From contig WGMX01000018.1 of assembly GCA_016124855.1 (NCBI GenBank), positions 62,001-126,000 on the forward strand: a stretch of DNA of 64,000 nucleotides. The letters are read 5' to 3'. The translations under genes were made by a program, and so were the position numbers. Below are positions 8,602 through 17,766 of the stretch, piece by piece; the first letter of the stretch is position 1, and every line of letters starts with the position of its first letter. The notes beneath the pieces were generated by a model. The model saw only the letters and a list, made by a program, of their open reading frames with translations, did no database searches and was not told where the DNA came from. The DNA comes from Anaerolineaceae bacterium. GTDB taxonomy: Bacteria > Chloroflexota > Anaerolineae > Aggregatilineales > Phototrophicaceae.

Positions 8602-9264
8602 TTACGCCCCCGCAACATAAGATCGGCCAAGCGCAATTGTCACTTCGCGTAAGCCCCAAGGTTCGACTTCGCCATCTGGCCCCAAAGCTAAGGCTGAGCC
8701 TTCACCGATGCCCAGTGCCAGTGCCGAAGTTTCTTCTTCCAGCGCCGCTTTTCCTGCTTCCGATTGGGCAACAGCAGTCACACCCGGTAAGACAAACATT
8801 TGCGACAGCCAGCCGATACCCTGCCGGACTTCACCCGTTTCCAGCAGTATCCATGCACCGAAAACCGATGCACTGTTACCTTCCAGCAAAATAACGGCAC
8901 CGTTTTCAAAGGCCGTTTGCATCCCGTCTACCGCCGCACCCAACAGCGCGGAGCGTATATCCGAACTGTTGGTGCCGGCCTCGACGACAATCAGGCTGGC
9001 TTCACCGAGTTTGGAGCGGATTGTATCGTCATCTTCTGAAAGCACATCTACGAAATATCCGGGCGGCGCACCCAAATCTTGAAAGTCATTGATAAGGGAT
9101 TCAGTCGTTTCAACATCGTTTCGGAAACTGATATAAGCGACGCCACCATCCGCATCGATATGCCCAATGGCTTGAGCGCGAACTCCGCTTTGGGCTGTGT
9201 TTCCACCCGAAAGCACCAACCATCCGCGCCCATCGCGCCATTGCAATACATTGTTTCGTGCCAT
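8602..9264 (-). CDS. Hypothetical protein, possibly S51/cyanophycinase-like
   Basis: A 220-residue protein without signal peptide. The first strand ends in LVLSGGNTAQ, followed by a segment predicting isolation or tag removal of a small product, and a central ILLEGNSASVFGAW near residue 130. That serine lies after a strand in a tight G-N-S-A turn, which recalls the nucleophile elbow (G-x-S-A-G) of peptidase S51 and cyanophycinase or other class I amidotransferase-like folds. The match is short and the usual Gly after Ser-Ala is missing, so the assignment is weak. It lies between an M20 peptidase and purA in the same run. A peptide or amide hydrolase role would fit its neighbours. Confidence 0.7.
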   Translation of the reverse strand: MARNNVLQWRDGRGWLVLSGGNTAQSGVRAQAIGHIDADGGVAYISFRNDVETTESLINDFQDLGAPPGYFVDVLSEDDDTIRSKLGEASLIVVEAGTNSSDIRSALLGAAVDGMQTAFENGAVILLEGNSASVFGAWILLETGEVRQGIGWLSQMFVLPGVTAVAQSEAGKAALEEETSALALGIGEGSALALGPDGEVEPWGLREVTIALGRSYVAGA

Positions 9265-9299
9265 GCTCTTACTTAACCTGCATGAATATTCAGCCGGTC

Positions 9300-10490
9300 T
9301 TAACTGTTTGACGACGGAATCACGTAGTCGGCCACTGCCGATGCCATCAATGCCACACTGAGCGGCAGCGCGTTTTCGTCAAAGTCGAAACGTGGGTGAT
9401 GATGCCCGTAGTACTGGCCGTCTGGACTTGGCACTGACGCACCGACAAAAAAGTACATGCCGGGAATGTCATCCATTAAGAAGCCGACATCTTCCGCACC
9501 CATTGTGCGTTCGTCTTTGAGCAGACCGTCTTCACCCACATATTGGCTTAAAACTGCCCGTGTGCGTTCGGTAATTTTTGGATCATTATGGACAGGAAGC
9601 GTTCCGTCTTCGATCACCAGCGTGGCTGTGCAGCCCATAGCCTGTGCAATACCTTCGGTGATTTCGCGCATACGGCGCTCAACCAAATCGCGAACTTCAA
9701 TTTTGAAGGTGCGAATCGTTCCCCACAACTCGGCATCTTGAGGAATAATGTTATAGGCGGTTCCGGCCTGAACCCGCGTCACTGAAATAACCGCACTTTC
9801 CATCGGATCGATATTACGGCTGACAACCGTTTGCAAGGCACTAATCATCTGTGCTGCGCAAGCAATCGGATCAACACCGGCATTCGGCAGTGCTGCATGA
9901 CCACCCTTCCCCGCAATTTTGATGGTGAAGATGGATGCACCAGCCATCACAGGCCCTTCGCCGACACCCAATTTACCTAATGGCATGGAGTTCCATAGAT
10001 GTAAACCTAAGGTGAGGTCAGGATGAGGGTTTTCGAGCACGCCGTCTGCAACCATGGCTTTGGCACCGCCGACCGTTTCTTCGGCGGGCTGGAATACGAA
10101 CTTGACCCGTCCAGCAATTTCGTCGCGGTATTTGGAAAGCAGCTTGGCGACACCCAAGCCGATGGTTGTATGTCCATCATGACCACAGGCGTGCATCTTG
10201 CCGGGAACAGTCGATTTATATTCAAATGTGTTTTCTTCGAGGATTGGCAGTGCATCCATATCGGCTCTGACCAACACCGTCGGCCCATCTTGAGCGCCTT
10301 CTAAAATGGCCACGACACCTGTTTTGCCAACGCCTGTTTGGACTTCGAGGCCGAGCTGGCGCAGTTCGTCCGCGACGATTCCGGCGGTGCGAAACTCTTC
10401 GAATGCCAATTCAGGGTGCATATGTAAATCACGGCGGCGGGTCACCAGTTCATCACGCAGTTCTTCGGCTTGAGCTTTGAAATCAATCAT
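9300..10490 (-). CDS. M20D-family amidohydrolase (N-acyl amino acid / hippurate hydrolase type)
   Basis: A 396-residue metallo-amidohydrolase. The N-terminal catalytic lobe has MHPELAFEEFRTA, the metal site VRADMDALPI, the conserved HACGHDGHTTIGLG with the bridging residues, and the QPAEETVGGAKAMV glutamate motif. The dimerisation insert (about residues 180-295) includes KGGHAALPNAGVDP. The C-terminal VGASVP...HHHPRFDFDE supplies the last metal histidine. Family members release amino acids from N-acyl or indole-acetyl conjugates, or deacylate diaminopimelate precursors; the substrate is not clear from sequence. It ends 36 bases before the next gene and starts 8 bases after the PIG-L gene, so the two are probably co-expressed. 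Confidence 0.92.
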   Translation of the reverse strand: MIDFKAQAEELRDELVTRRRDLHMHPELAFEEFRTAGIVADELRQLGLEVQTGVGKTGVVAILEGAQDGPTVLVRADMDALPILEENTFEYKSTVPGKMHACGHDGHTTIGLGVAKLLSKYRDEIAGRVKFVFQPAEETVGGAKAMVADGVLENPHPDLTLGLHLWNSMPLGKLGVGEGPVMAGASIFTIKIAGKGGHAALPNAGVDPIACAAQMISALQTVVSRNIDPMESAVISVTRVQAGTAYNIIPQDAELWGTIRTFKIEVRDLVERRMREITEGIAQAMGCTATLVIEDGTLPVHNDPKITERTRAVLSQYVGEDGLLKDERTMGAEDVGFLMDDIPGMYFFVGASVPSPDGQYYGHHHPRFDFDENALPLSVALMASAVADYVIPSSNS

Positions 10491-10497
10491 GTTTATT

Positions 10498-11223
10498 TCA
10501 CCGGCTAAAAGTAATTACTCGGAAGGAATCGACATATCGAGGCGCATCAATCGGAGACTCAGGGTCAACGTTCGAGCGCAACCGTTGGGCCATCGCCTCC
10601 ATATCGGCGATCTGACTCTTATGCTCGTACAACGATTTGATTTTGGTTTCGACGTAAGCGGTCACATCGACCCGCGTTGTGGGTGAAGCTGTGCCGCAAA
10701 TATAGAGTTGATGGGTTTTGTGGGGCGCAAGTCCCTCGTCACGTTCGAGTTCAGGGAAGTTCAAACGGTCACGAGCAGTCGGGTAGACCGCGTCCAAGGT
10801 TGCCTCGCCAATCGCACGATGATCAGGGTGGTTCACGCCAGTTGTACCAAACCAGAAAACAGTTGGATCGCAAGTAACCACAATATCGGGCTGCTTAAGC
10901 CGAATGAGGCGGGTAATATCACGCCGCAGTTCCAAGTTTGGCATCAATTCACCATCGGGATAGCGCAAGAAAACTACATCTTTCACACCAAGCGCGGTGG
11001 CAGCATTCCGTTCTTCTACCTCGCGGATTTCAATTAAGCGCGGCGAGGTCATTTCAGGATCACTGCTGCCTTTATCGCCACTGGTGGCGAGGACAAACGT
11101 AATTTGCGCACCTTCCGCTGCCCAGCGAGCAAATGTACCGCCGCAGAAAAATTCCGGATCATCGGGATGCGCAAATACACCTAAAACGCGTTTTGGAACG
11201 GGTTGTTGTTCGTTGTCGGCCAT
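10498..11223 (-). CDS. PIG-L/LmbE-family deacetylase
   Basis: A 241-residue zinc-dependent N-deacetylase of the LmbE fold. The metal motif AHPDDPEFFCGGT is at residues 17-29, and the third ligand is in TGVNHPDHRAIG. Family members remove acetyl from N-acetylglucosamine-type substrates in thiol (bacillithiol, mycothiol), glycolipid or antibiotic pathways. No thiol-pathway glycosyltransferase or ligase lies near, so the substrate is open. The N-terminus is soluble. It follows ricT by 72 bases and directly precedes the M20 amidohydrolase. Confidence 0.92.
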   Translation of the reverse strand: MADNEQQPVPKRVLGVFAHPDDPEFFCGGTFARWAAEGAQITFVLATSGDKGSSDPEMTSPRLIEIREVEERNAATALGVKDVVFLRYPDGELMPNLELRRDITRLIRLKQPDIVVTCDPTVFWFGTTGVNHPDHRAIGEATLDAVYPTARDRLNFPELERDEGLAPHKTHQLYICGTASPTTRVDVTAYVETKIKSLYEHKSQIADMEAMAQRLRSNVDPESPIDAPRYVDSFRVITFSR

Positions 11224-11295
11224 GTTTAACCTGTCTGCGAAAAAAGCGATTCAAGGACGCGCCGATATTGGCATGTCTGTAACGGACTATGAAGT

Positions 11296-12225
11296 TTAAT
11301 CTACAGGCGGCGACTGTTTCTTACCGGGCTTCGCGCCACATTCACACGGGCCGTCACCGTGCTTGGTGCACGGCTCACTGGATTTCTTTTGCAGCGCTTC
11401 CCATTCGTCCAACGGGATGATTTCCTCGCGTTTGAGAAAGTAGCGCGTATCTTCAACCAGCACAGTTACCGCATCTTGAAGCGGATGCACATCCAAAACT
11501 TTTCCTTCGCCGTGAGCAGTGCCGATGCGTTTATTACGTTTGGGAAGCTGCTTTCGCGCTTCGACATATTGTTCATATTCGTAGACCAAGCAGCAGCGCA
11601 GCCGCCCGCACATACCTGTAATCTCGGACGGATTAAGCGAGATGCCCTGCATCTTCGCCATCTTAATCGATATTGGGCTGAAATCGGTCAAGAAAGTACT
11701 GCAACAGCGGCTTTCACCACATGCACCGAAGCCACCGAGCAGTTTAGCAACATCACGCGGACCAATTTGTCGGATTTCAACTTGCATCGGGAAAATCTTG
11801 CCGAGTTCACTGGCGAGTTTCGTGGTATTCAGCTTATCCTCCGCCGTAAACAAAAATGTGACTATCGTGCCATCATAGTTGTAATGGGCGGCGATAAATT
11901 TAGCATCCTGAAAGCCACCTATCTGTTTGGCCTTCAGGATGCATTGGTCAAGCGCTTCGTCCTGCTGCATCTCCCAGTGTTGCTTCAATGTCAGGTCACG
12001 CGGGGTTGCCGGACGCATGATCGATTTATAGTCGCGTCCGTCTTCATCCGCCGCCGCAAAACTAACAATCTGCCCCATTTGGCGACCACGCGCCGTTTCG
12101 ACGATGACGTAGTCTTTCAAATTCAATTCGGGAAAATCACTAAAGTCAAAATGGTACAATTTTCCAACCCGGTGAAAACGCACGCCAGCGACAGTGCGCT
12201 GCTGCGTCAGTGTAGTTTCAGTCAT
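11296..12225 (-). CDS. ricT: PSP1-domain protein RicT (YaaT)
   Basis: A 309-residue protein with the PSP1 C-terminal domain. The N-terminal beta region (VAGVRFHRVGKLYHFD) is followed by two conserved cysteine clusters, GACGESRCCSTFL (about 168-180) and GMCGRLRCCLVYEYE (about 205-219). In Bacillus these bind iron-sulfur in the RicA-RicF-RicT (Y) complex, which assists RNase Y in mRNA maturation and affects sporulation and biofilm signalling. The extra C-terminal tail has CTKHGDGPCECG, four further Cys/His residues that look like a small metal site not needed for the family fold. RicA and RicF homologues are not in the window. Confidence 0.92.
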   Translation of the reverse strand: MTETTLTQQRTVAGVRFHRVGKLYHFDFSDFPELNLKDYVIVETARGRQMGQIVSFAAADEDGRDYKSIMRPATPRDLTLKQHWEMQQDEALDQCILKAKQIGGFQDAKFIAAHYNYDGTIVTFLFTAEDKLNTTKLASELGKIFPMQVEIRQIGPRDVAKLLGGFGACGESRCCSTFLTDFSPISIKMAKMQGISLNPSEITGMCGRLRCCLVYEYEQYVEARKQLPKRNKRIGTAHGEGKVLDVHPLQDAVTVLVEDTRYFLKREEIIPLDEWEALQKKSSEPCTKHGDGPCECGAKPGKKQSPPVD

Positions 12226-12303
12226 TTTTTTCTAGCCCTACTTATACGAAAGTTCAAACTTCAGCTTAATCATAAGTCATAGACTACCATTCTGGCAAAA
12301 GAT

Positions 12304-12332
12304 TTGACAGATTCCACTCAAAATGCTAGTCT
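12304..12332 (+). promoter_or_regulatory. Candidate promoter of the aspartate kinase gene
   Basis: TTGACA (12304-12309), a 17-base spacer, then TAGTCT (12327-12332). The -35 is perfect and the -10 weak. It would give a leader of about 90 bases in which no further structure was recognised. Confidence 0.5.
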
Positions 12333-12430
12333 CATCACACCGTAATATCCCTAAACATAAACATGAAATCTACCTCAATCTGTAGACATCATTGTCAACA
12401 GCAGGTGATTTTCTTTTTCAGGAATCCCGT

Positions 12431-13837
12431 ATGAACACCCTCGTCATGAAATTCGGTGGTTCATCCATAGGCACAACCGATGCACTCACACAGGTGTTGA
12501 GTATCGTGCTGCATGAGAGCGAACAATGGGACAGGCTCGTCTTGGTCGCTTCAGCGCTGGAAGGCGTCACTGACGGATTAATTGAAGCGGCACATCTGGC
12601 GCAAATGGGGCAGCAGCGCGGCTACCGCCGTATTGTCGCGAATTTGCGCACGCGCCATCTGGCATTGATTGATGAGCTGCCGCTAGGAACGACCGAACGC
12701 GCGGCACTTCACGCGGATATTGATCGTTTGCTGTTCGATATGTTGGATTTGTATCAAGGCATGGCACAAATCGCCAGCAAAGTGACGAATGAGGCAGTTG
12801 ACGCTACGATTGGCGTCGGCGAAAAACTAGCGGCACGGATTATCGCGGCCTTACTCCGCCAGAACAACCTTCGAAGTGTGGCTCTTGATACCACATCATT
12901 GATCGTCACGGATGATGTTCCGGGCAACGCTACGCCGAATATCGAACTCACGCGAACCCAAATCGCAGAAAACTTAGTGCCGCTTTTGGAGCGTGACATC
13001 GTTCCTGTAGTAACCGGTTTCATTGGCGCAACCAGCAGCGGCAAGCCAACCACTTTGGGACGCGGCGGCAGTGATTACACCGCTTCGGTATTGGGCGTGT
13101 GCGTTAACGCCACTGAAATCTGGATCTGGACGGATGTCGACGGCATGATGACTGCCGATCCCCGTGACATTTTCGAAGCACGGGCTATTCCCACGCTATC
13201 TTATGAAGAAGCAGCCGAAATGGCTTATTTCGGGGCGCGTGTCCTGCACACGCGCATGATTGGCCCGCTGCGTGAAGATAATATTCCACTGCGCATCAAA
13301 AATGTCTATAGACCCCAGCAGACCGGCACGCTCATCAACGAAACAGGTTCGGGACGTTCTCATTCACTTAAGGCCATTACCTATATACCGGGTCTGGCGG
13401 TGGAGGCCAAACGCAGCGGCGAAACCTCCCCCATCCCGATGGTTTACGACCGAGCTGTGATGGCTGCGCCCAACAGCCAGCTCGACATCATCATGTCTGC
13501 CCAATCAGCCAGCCACAGCCTTGCCTGTTTTCTGGTTCCGACGACCGCCGGATCAGATGCCATACACACAATCCGGCTGGCGATGGAAGAAAATTTACAG
13601 GCCAGCCCATTGACCAAAACGTGGGTGGTCAAAAACATAACATTCGTGACGGCTATTAGCGCAAACCTCGATAACTGGGGAACCGTTACCGCTTCAATTT
13701 TACAGGCGCTCAAACACATCCGTATCCTCGCGCTCTCGCAAGGCCCGTCCAATTCGAGCTTAACGCTTGTCGTAGAAAACAAAGATGCCGAAGAAGTCCT
13801 CAGCTTAATCCACACGATGATCGTCAGTAACGGTTAA
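12431..13837 (+). CDS. lysC: Aspartate kinase
   Basis: A 468-residue monofunctional aspartokinase, the first step towards lysine, threonine and methionine. The kinase domain begins LVMKFGGSSIG. It has TSSGKPTTLGRGGSDYTAS for substrate and ATP binding, then VDGMMTADPR. Two C-terminal ACT domains (about 310-468) are expected to bind feedback amino acids. The ATG at 12431 has AGGAA upstream and starts at the conserved KFGGSS strand; an ATG 13 codons earlier is poorly supported. It stands apart from the other genes of its pathway. Its 3' end overlaps glnA on the other strand by 14 bases. Confidence 0.94.
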   Translation: MNTLVMKFGGSSIGTTDALTQVLSIVLHESEQWDRLVLVASALEGVTDGLIEAAHLAQMGQQRGYRRIVANLRTRHLALIDELPLGTTERAALHADIDRLLFDMLDLYQGMAQIASKVTNEAVDATIGVGEKLAARIIAALLRQNNLRSVALDTTSLIVTDDVPGNATPNIELTRTQIAENLVPLLERDIVPVVTGFIGATSSGKPTTLGRGGSDYTASVLGVCVNATEIWIWTDVDGMMTADPRDIFEARAIPTLSYEEAAEMAYFGARVLHTRMIGPLREDNIPLRIKNVYRPQQTGTLINETGSGRSHSLKAITYIPGLAVEAKRSGETSPIPMVYDRAVMAAPNSQLDIIMSAQSASHSLACFLVPTTAGSDAIHTIRLAMEENLQASPLTKTWVVKNITFVTAISANLDNWGTVTASILQALKHIRILALSQGPSNSSLTLVVENKDAEEVLSLIHTMIVSNG

Positions 13838-15161
13838 GGTAACGCTCCAATTCCCACGGGGTGACCTGCCGACTGTATTCCTCAAATTCCTGGCGTTTGG
13901 CAGCAATATAACGGTCACTGATGAACGGCCCTAATGCGGAAAGCACCACATCGTTTTGACCAAGCACATCCAGCGCCTCACCTAATGATGATGGGAGCAC
14001 TTCAAGCTGGCGCACGCGGCTGCGCCCTTGACCGACCAACGTTTCTTCTAACGGTTCTGGCAGGGGCAACTGCTGACGGATACCATCCAAACCAGCCATC
14101 AACATGACAGCACTGGCAAGATAAGGGTTAATGCTCGGATCAGGGCAGCGCAGTTCAAGCCGCGTATGGGCTTCTTTACCTGTCGTGACGTGCGGCACGC
14201 GAATTAACGCGCCACGATTGATATGGGCCCAAGTGACATATACCGGCGCTTCAAAACTGGTTCCCAAACGCTTATAGGAATTAACCAACGGCGCAAGAAT
14301 CGCGCACATAGCACGGGCGTGAGTCAACTGACCAGCCAAGAAATATTTGGCCGTTTGTGATAGTCCATATTCATTTTCGGTATCTACAAAGACGTTGGTG
14401 CCACTTTGTTTATCGTGCAAACTCTGGTGCGTGTGCATCCCGGAACCGGGCAAATTAGCATCAGGACGTGGCATAAAAGTACATAACAAATTACTCCGAT
14501 TGGCAACCGCTTTGAGCGCCACTCGCGCGGTTAAAACTTTGTCGGCTGTAACCAACGCGTCATCATATTGAAAATCAATTTCGTGCTGTCCGGAACCGAT
14601 TTCGTGGTGAGTCGAGTCGACCTGTATATCCATTTCAGCCAGCTCGGAAACCATATCGCGAACGACACCTTTGGCCGGATGCATTGACATATCAAAATAG
14701 CTGCTGCTATCAAAAGGAGTCAGCGGTGGTAAGGGAAGGTTATCTTGTGCCCGAAACAGGAAGAACTCTAGCTCCATACCTGTTTTGTAGGAAAATCCCA
14801 TTTCGTCTGCCTGCCGCAGTGCTTTGATCAAGGCATTACGCGGATCGCCAATAAATGGCTCGTTACGCAGCGTATGCACATTACAAATCACACGCGCGGT
14901 GCGGTGTGCCTCATCCCAATGCAATGGCAGCAGCGTAAAGGTATTCAAATCCGGCACGAGGATCATGTCGCTTTCGGCAACCCGTGCAAAGCCCTCAATC
15001 GACGAGCCATCAAAGTGCAATCCGGTCTCAATGACATTGAGCAGTTCACTGCTCGGGACGGTTACACTCTTAACCATCCCTGTAATGTCAGTGAACCATA
15101 AGTCCACGAACTGAACATTATGTTCCTTAATCGCGGCGAAAACAGCATCTTTCGTCGGCAT
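13824..15161 (-). CDS. glnA: Glutamine synthetase type I
   Basis: A 445-residue GS-I, which makes glutamine from glutamate, ammonia and ATP. Signatures are FDGSSIEGFARVAESDM (about 52-68), the Glu/metal region SGQHEIDFQY, the nucleotide loop NLPGSGMHTHQSL, and RLELRCPDPSINPYLA near 340. The C-terminal part lacks an obvious adenylylation site with its tyrosine, so control is probably by feedback or transcription rather than adenylylation. I chose MPTKDAVF because upstream in-frame codons show no family similarity and AAAGGTTGG precedes this ATG. A 9-bp-arm palindrome lies 26 bases upstream. Its stop overlaps the aspartate kinase gene. Confidence 0.95.
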   Translation of the reverse strand: MPTKDAVFAAIKEHNVQFVDLWFTDITGMVKSVTVPSSELLNVIETGLHFDGSSIEGFARVAESDMILVPDLNTFTLLPLHWDEAHRTARVICNVHTLRNEPFIGDPRNALIKALRQADEMGFSYKTGMELEFFLFRAQDNLPLPPLTPFDSSSYFDMSMHPAKGVVRDMVSELAEMDIQVDSTHHEIGSGQHEIDFQYDDALVTADKVLTARVALKAVANRSNLLCTFMPRPDANLPGSGMHTHQSLHDKQSGTNVFVDTENEYGLSQTAKYFLAGQLTHARAMCAILAPLVNSYKRLGTSFEAPVYVTWAHINRGALIRVPHVTTGKEAHTRLELRCPDPSINPYLASAVMLMAGLDGIRQQLPLPEPLEETLVGQGRSRVRQLEVLPSSLGEALDVLGQNDVVLSALGPFISDRYIAAKRQEFEEYSRQVTPWELERYLNRY

Positions 15162-15186
15162 GTAGACCAACCTTTTCAACATAGAC

Positions 15187-15210
15187 ACGAACATGACCAT
15201 ACATGTTCGT
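15187..15210 (-). promoter_or_regulatory. Palindromic operator or 5'-UTR hairpin before glnA
   Basis: Perfect 9-bp arms ACGAACATG and CATGTTCGT separated by 6 bases. It lies between the candidate -10 element and the glnA start, so it could be bound by a repressor or fold in the mRNA. It does not match the Bacillus GlnR site that I know. Its outer CGAAC/GTTCG resembles the Gram-positive LexA box, but with much wider spacing. Confidence 0.6.
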
Positions 15211-15236
15211 ACAGTAATTACATCCTATTGGTGTCC

Positions 15237-15242
15237 AGTATA
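15237..15242 (-). promoter_or_regulatory. Candidate -10 element of glnA
   Basis: TATACT on the minus strand, 76 bases before the glnA ATG, with no good -35 hexamer at 17 bases. A weak -35 would suit an activator-dependent promoter. Confidence 0.4.
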
Positions 15243-15320
15243 ACGGAGATTAGTGATGTTGACCTACAGAGGACATTACCAAATCGAGATGGTGCGGGTT
15301 TGGTTATGACCACTAATTCA

Positions 15321-15773
15321 TCAGCGGATATGAATCACGCCGAGATGCCCTAGGAGCGCATCAATCCCCAGTAGATAACTGCGCCATCCAAATCCAGAAA
15401 TTTGCCCGACACAAACCGGAGCAATCAGCGATTTATGACGAAATTCTTCGCGAGCATGTATATTCGAAAGGTGAACCTCAATGACCGGCAGTGCAATGGA
15501 CGAAATCGCATCGCGCAGCGCTATTGAGGTATGGGTATAAGCACCCGCATTAAAGACCACACCATCAGCCCAATTGCGTGCAACATGTAACACGTCGATC
15601 AACGCGCCCTCATGATTCGACTGCTCGGAACGCAGTTCAACTTTATGCGCTTGCGCGTGAGCCGCCGCCCATTCATTGATTTGATCAAGCGTCACGCTGC
15701 CATATACAGTTGGTTCTCTCGTACCCAATAAATTCAAATTCGGTCCATGCAGTAATAAAATTTTTTTGGTCAT
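15321..15773 (-). CDS. aroQ: 3-dehydroquinate dehydratase, type II
   Basis: A 150-residue type II dehydroquinase, step three of the shikimate pathway. The catalytic segment [17 protein letters not shown] (residues 8-24) holds the active-site Arg and Tyr. Then come [13 protein letters not shown] and [16 protein letters not shown] for substrate binding, and [15 protein letters not shown] with the catalytic His. It has the standard length. It is the last gene of the aromatic supra-operon and overlaps the zinc-ribbon gene before it by 4 bases (ATGA). Confidence 0.97.
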   Translation of the reverse strand: MTKKILLLHGPNLNLLGTREPTVYGSVTLDQINEWAAAHAQAHKVELRSEQSNHEGALIDVLHVARNWADGVVFNAGAYTHTSIALRDAISSIALPVIEVHLSNIHAREEFRHKSLIAPVCVGQISGFGWRSYLLGIDALLGHLGVIHIR

Positions 15774-16237
15774 TTATGAATCTCCGGCAGCGGCTGGTTA
15801 CATTCCTTACACACGGTCACGTCGGATGCATAAGATAAGTTACAATTTTTGCAAAGCTTGCGTGATGAGCCGATGGACGAACTGACAAGACTGGTCGCAA
15901 CGTCTCGTTCGATGCCCGCAGCCGTCAAATCGCGCACCACATATTCGATTGGATCACCGGCCAGCAGCCGCGTTTTGACTGAGTTTAATAGTTCAACTGC
16001 ACTGAGCGGCTTCGACGTAGGCTTCATAGTCAACACATCGGCTTGAAAAGTCCTATGGCAAGTTTGACACTCCACATATTCGCCTAAGTCACCCATTGGA
16101 ATTAAGGGGACAAAATACAGCGTGAAATATCGCTTCGCTTGTTTACGCTCATAGGTTCGCTGGGTCTGGCAGTGTGGACAGTAGAATTGTCCAGTTCCAA
16201 TGGTCTTAAAACGGTTACGTGTTCCGAAAATAATCAT
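15770..16237 (-). CDS. Zinc-ribbon protein of unknown function in the aro cluster
   Basis: A 155-residue protein with an N-terminal segment [14 protein letters not shown], a CPHC...CQTCH zinc ribbon (about residues 20-57), a helical middle part, and a second C-terminal ribbon CKNC...CKEC (about 132-148). Proteins with the N-terminal ribbon plus a short hydrophobic YFVPLIPMG segment are common small zinc-ribbon family members of unknown role. Four-base overlap with aroQ and a 3-base gap to aroB make it part of the operon. Nothing in it points to an aromatic-pathway enzyme. Confidence 0.82.
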   Translation of the reverse strand: MIIFGTRNRFKTIGTGQFYCPHCQTQRTYERKQAKRYFTLYFVPLIPMGDLGEYVECQTCHRTFQADVLTMKPTSKPLSAVELLNSVKTRLLAGDPIEYVVRDLTAAGIERDVATSLVSSSIGSSRKLCKNCNLSYASDVTVCKECNQPLPEIHK

Positions 16238-16240
16238 GAA

Positions 16241-17278
16241 TTAGCCCGCCAATTCCTGTAAGACTTGGATAACTGCTGCTTTGGGTACGTCTTCAACGAT
16301 TACAGGTTGGCAAATACCCCGAAGCAAGATAAAGCGCGAATGTCCCGCTTGCCATTTCTTATCGGTTCCCATCGCCGAAAACAAATTTTCCGCATCCAGA
16401 CTACCTAAACGTGTGGGCAAACCAACCTTATCGACAATATCCTCAACTTCTTCGGCCAACTCTGAATTACACAAGCCCAAAGCATAGGACAATCGAGCCG
16501 CCGCCACTAAACCGACTCCAACCGCCTCGCCGTGCAGCCAACTATAATTTGAAACCCGTTCAATAGCATGGGCAAATGTATGCCCCAAATTGAGATGCGC
16601 GCGCACACCCTTTTCATAGGGGTCTTGCTGCACTACATCAACCTTAACTTGCACCGCACGCCGCACCAATTCTGCAGCCCGATCTTTTGCCCACAGTTCG
16701 GGCGCGAGTAAACCTTCGTCAGCCAGCAGTCCATGTTTAATAATTTCGCCCATGCCACAGCGCCATTCGCGCTCTGGTAAGGTCGCTAATACTTCAGGGT
16801 CAATCAACACACAATCCGGCTGCTTGAATGCGCCAACCAGATTTTTTCCCTGTGGCAAATCCACACCCACTTTCCCGCCGACACTCGAATCCACCATTGA
16901 GAGCAAACTCGTTGGGATTTGGATTAAGCGGACACCGCGCATGTAAGTCGCCGCCACAAATCCAGCGGTATCGCCAACGACTCCACCACCCAAAGCAATA
17001 ACTGTTCCACTGCGATCTAAGCCTGCATCAACCAAGGCATCATATAGTTTCGAAACAGTGTCCAAGGTTTTGTATTGTTCGCCGTCAGTCATCTCGGCTA
17101 GTGCCGCATCAGGCAGTCGATTCACCAGTCCCTTACCGTAAAGGGGCGCAAGCGTAGTATTGGTGATGACGACCGATTTACCCGCTGGTAAATACGGGTT
17201 GATATTCTCCAATATTCCCTTACTGATATGAATATCATAAGCGCCACCGGGCGCGGTTACACGGATACTGTCTGCCAT
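16241..17278 (-). CDS. aroB: 3-dehydroquinate synthase
   Basis: A 345-residue NAD- and zinc-dependent DHQ synthase, step two of the shikimate pathway. The NAD-binding stretch IALGGGVVGDTAGFVAATYM (about 95-114) is followed by PTSLLSMVDSSVGGKVGVD (about 122-140). The zinc ligands lie in GMGEIIKHG, NLGHTFAHAIE and WLHGEAVGVG. Start and length are standard. It overlaps aroK by 22 bases. Confidence 0.97.
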   Translation of the reverse strand: MADSIRVTAPGGAYDIHISKGILENINPYLPAGKSVVITNTTLAPLYGKGLVNRLPDAALAEMTDGEQYKTLDTVSKLYDALVDAGLDRSGTVIALGGGVVGDTAGFVAATYMRGVRLIQIPTSLLSMVDSSVGGKVGVDLPQGKNLVGAFKQPDCVLIDPEVLATLPEREWRCGMGEIIKHGLLADEGLLAPELWAKDRAAELVRRAVQVKVDVVQQDPYEKGVRAHLNLGHTFAHAIERVSNYSWLHGEAVGVGLVAAARLSYALGLCNSELAEEVEDIVDKVGLPTRLGSLDAENLFSAMGTDKKWQAGHSRFILLRGICQPVIVEDVPKAAVIQVLQELAG

Positions 17279-17766
17279 AAATGAATGATCTCATCTGCTA
17301 TTACTTCAGGGGTTTTACCTGTTGTATCAATTTGAGTAGGAATTTCGGCATAAGCGGTCTGCCGCTTAGCGAGTAAAGCCCGCCAATCACCTTTGAGGAG
17401 TGGACGTTCTGTCTTATCTGCCTTTAAACGTTCTGCGATAACTTCAGGGGTCGCGTTCAAACAAACCACAAAACCCGAAGCCAGCATTACATCACGGTTA
17501 CTGTCATCAACCAGCATTCCGCCGCCCGTCGAAATCACGTAACCGCCCTGTGCCGCAAGAAACCGACACATCCGGCGTTCGATATGACGGAAGCGGTCTT
17601 CACCATCCCGCTGGAACATCTCAGGAATTGACATGCCGATACGCCGCACGATTTCTTCATCCGTATCCAGATACGGACGACCGAGTTTTTCGGCAACTAA
17701 TTTACCGACCGTCGATTTTCCAGTTCCCATAAATCCGGTGATGACGATGTTCCGGTCATTATTCAT
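17257..17766 (-). CDS. aroK: Shikimate kinase
   Basis: A 169-residue P-loop kinase that phosphorylates shikimate at the 3-hydroxyl. Walker A is GFMGTGKST (residues 10-18). The shikimate-binding Asp and Arg are in LDTDEEIVRRIG, with further binding in STGGGMLVD, and the lid contains ERPLLKGD. The ATG at 17766 overlaps aroC by 8 bases; a longer frame from 17805 is embedded in aroC and lacks similarity. It has the normal length for the family. Confidence 0.96.
   Translation of the reverse strand: MNNDRNIVITGFMGTGKSTVGKLVAEKLGRPYLDTDEEIVRRIGMSIPEMFQRDGEDRFRHIERRMCRFLAAQGGYVISTGGGMLVDDSNRDVMLASGFVVCLNATPEVIAERLKADKTERPLLKGDWRALLAKRQTAYAEIPTQIDTTGKTPEVIADEIIHLWQTVSV

Noticed and set aside
15187..15210. 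LexA (SOS) box before glnA
   Set aside because: CGAAC/GTTCG words are present but the spacing is far wider than the four bases of the Gram-positive box, and glnA is not a SOS gene.
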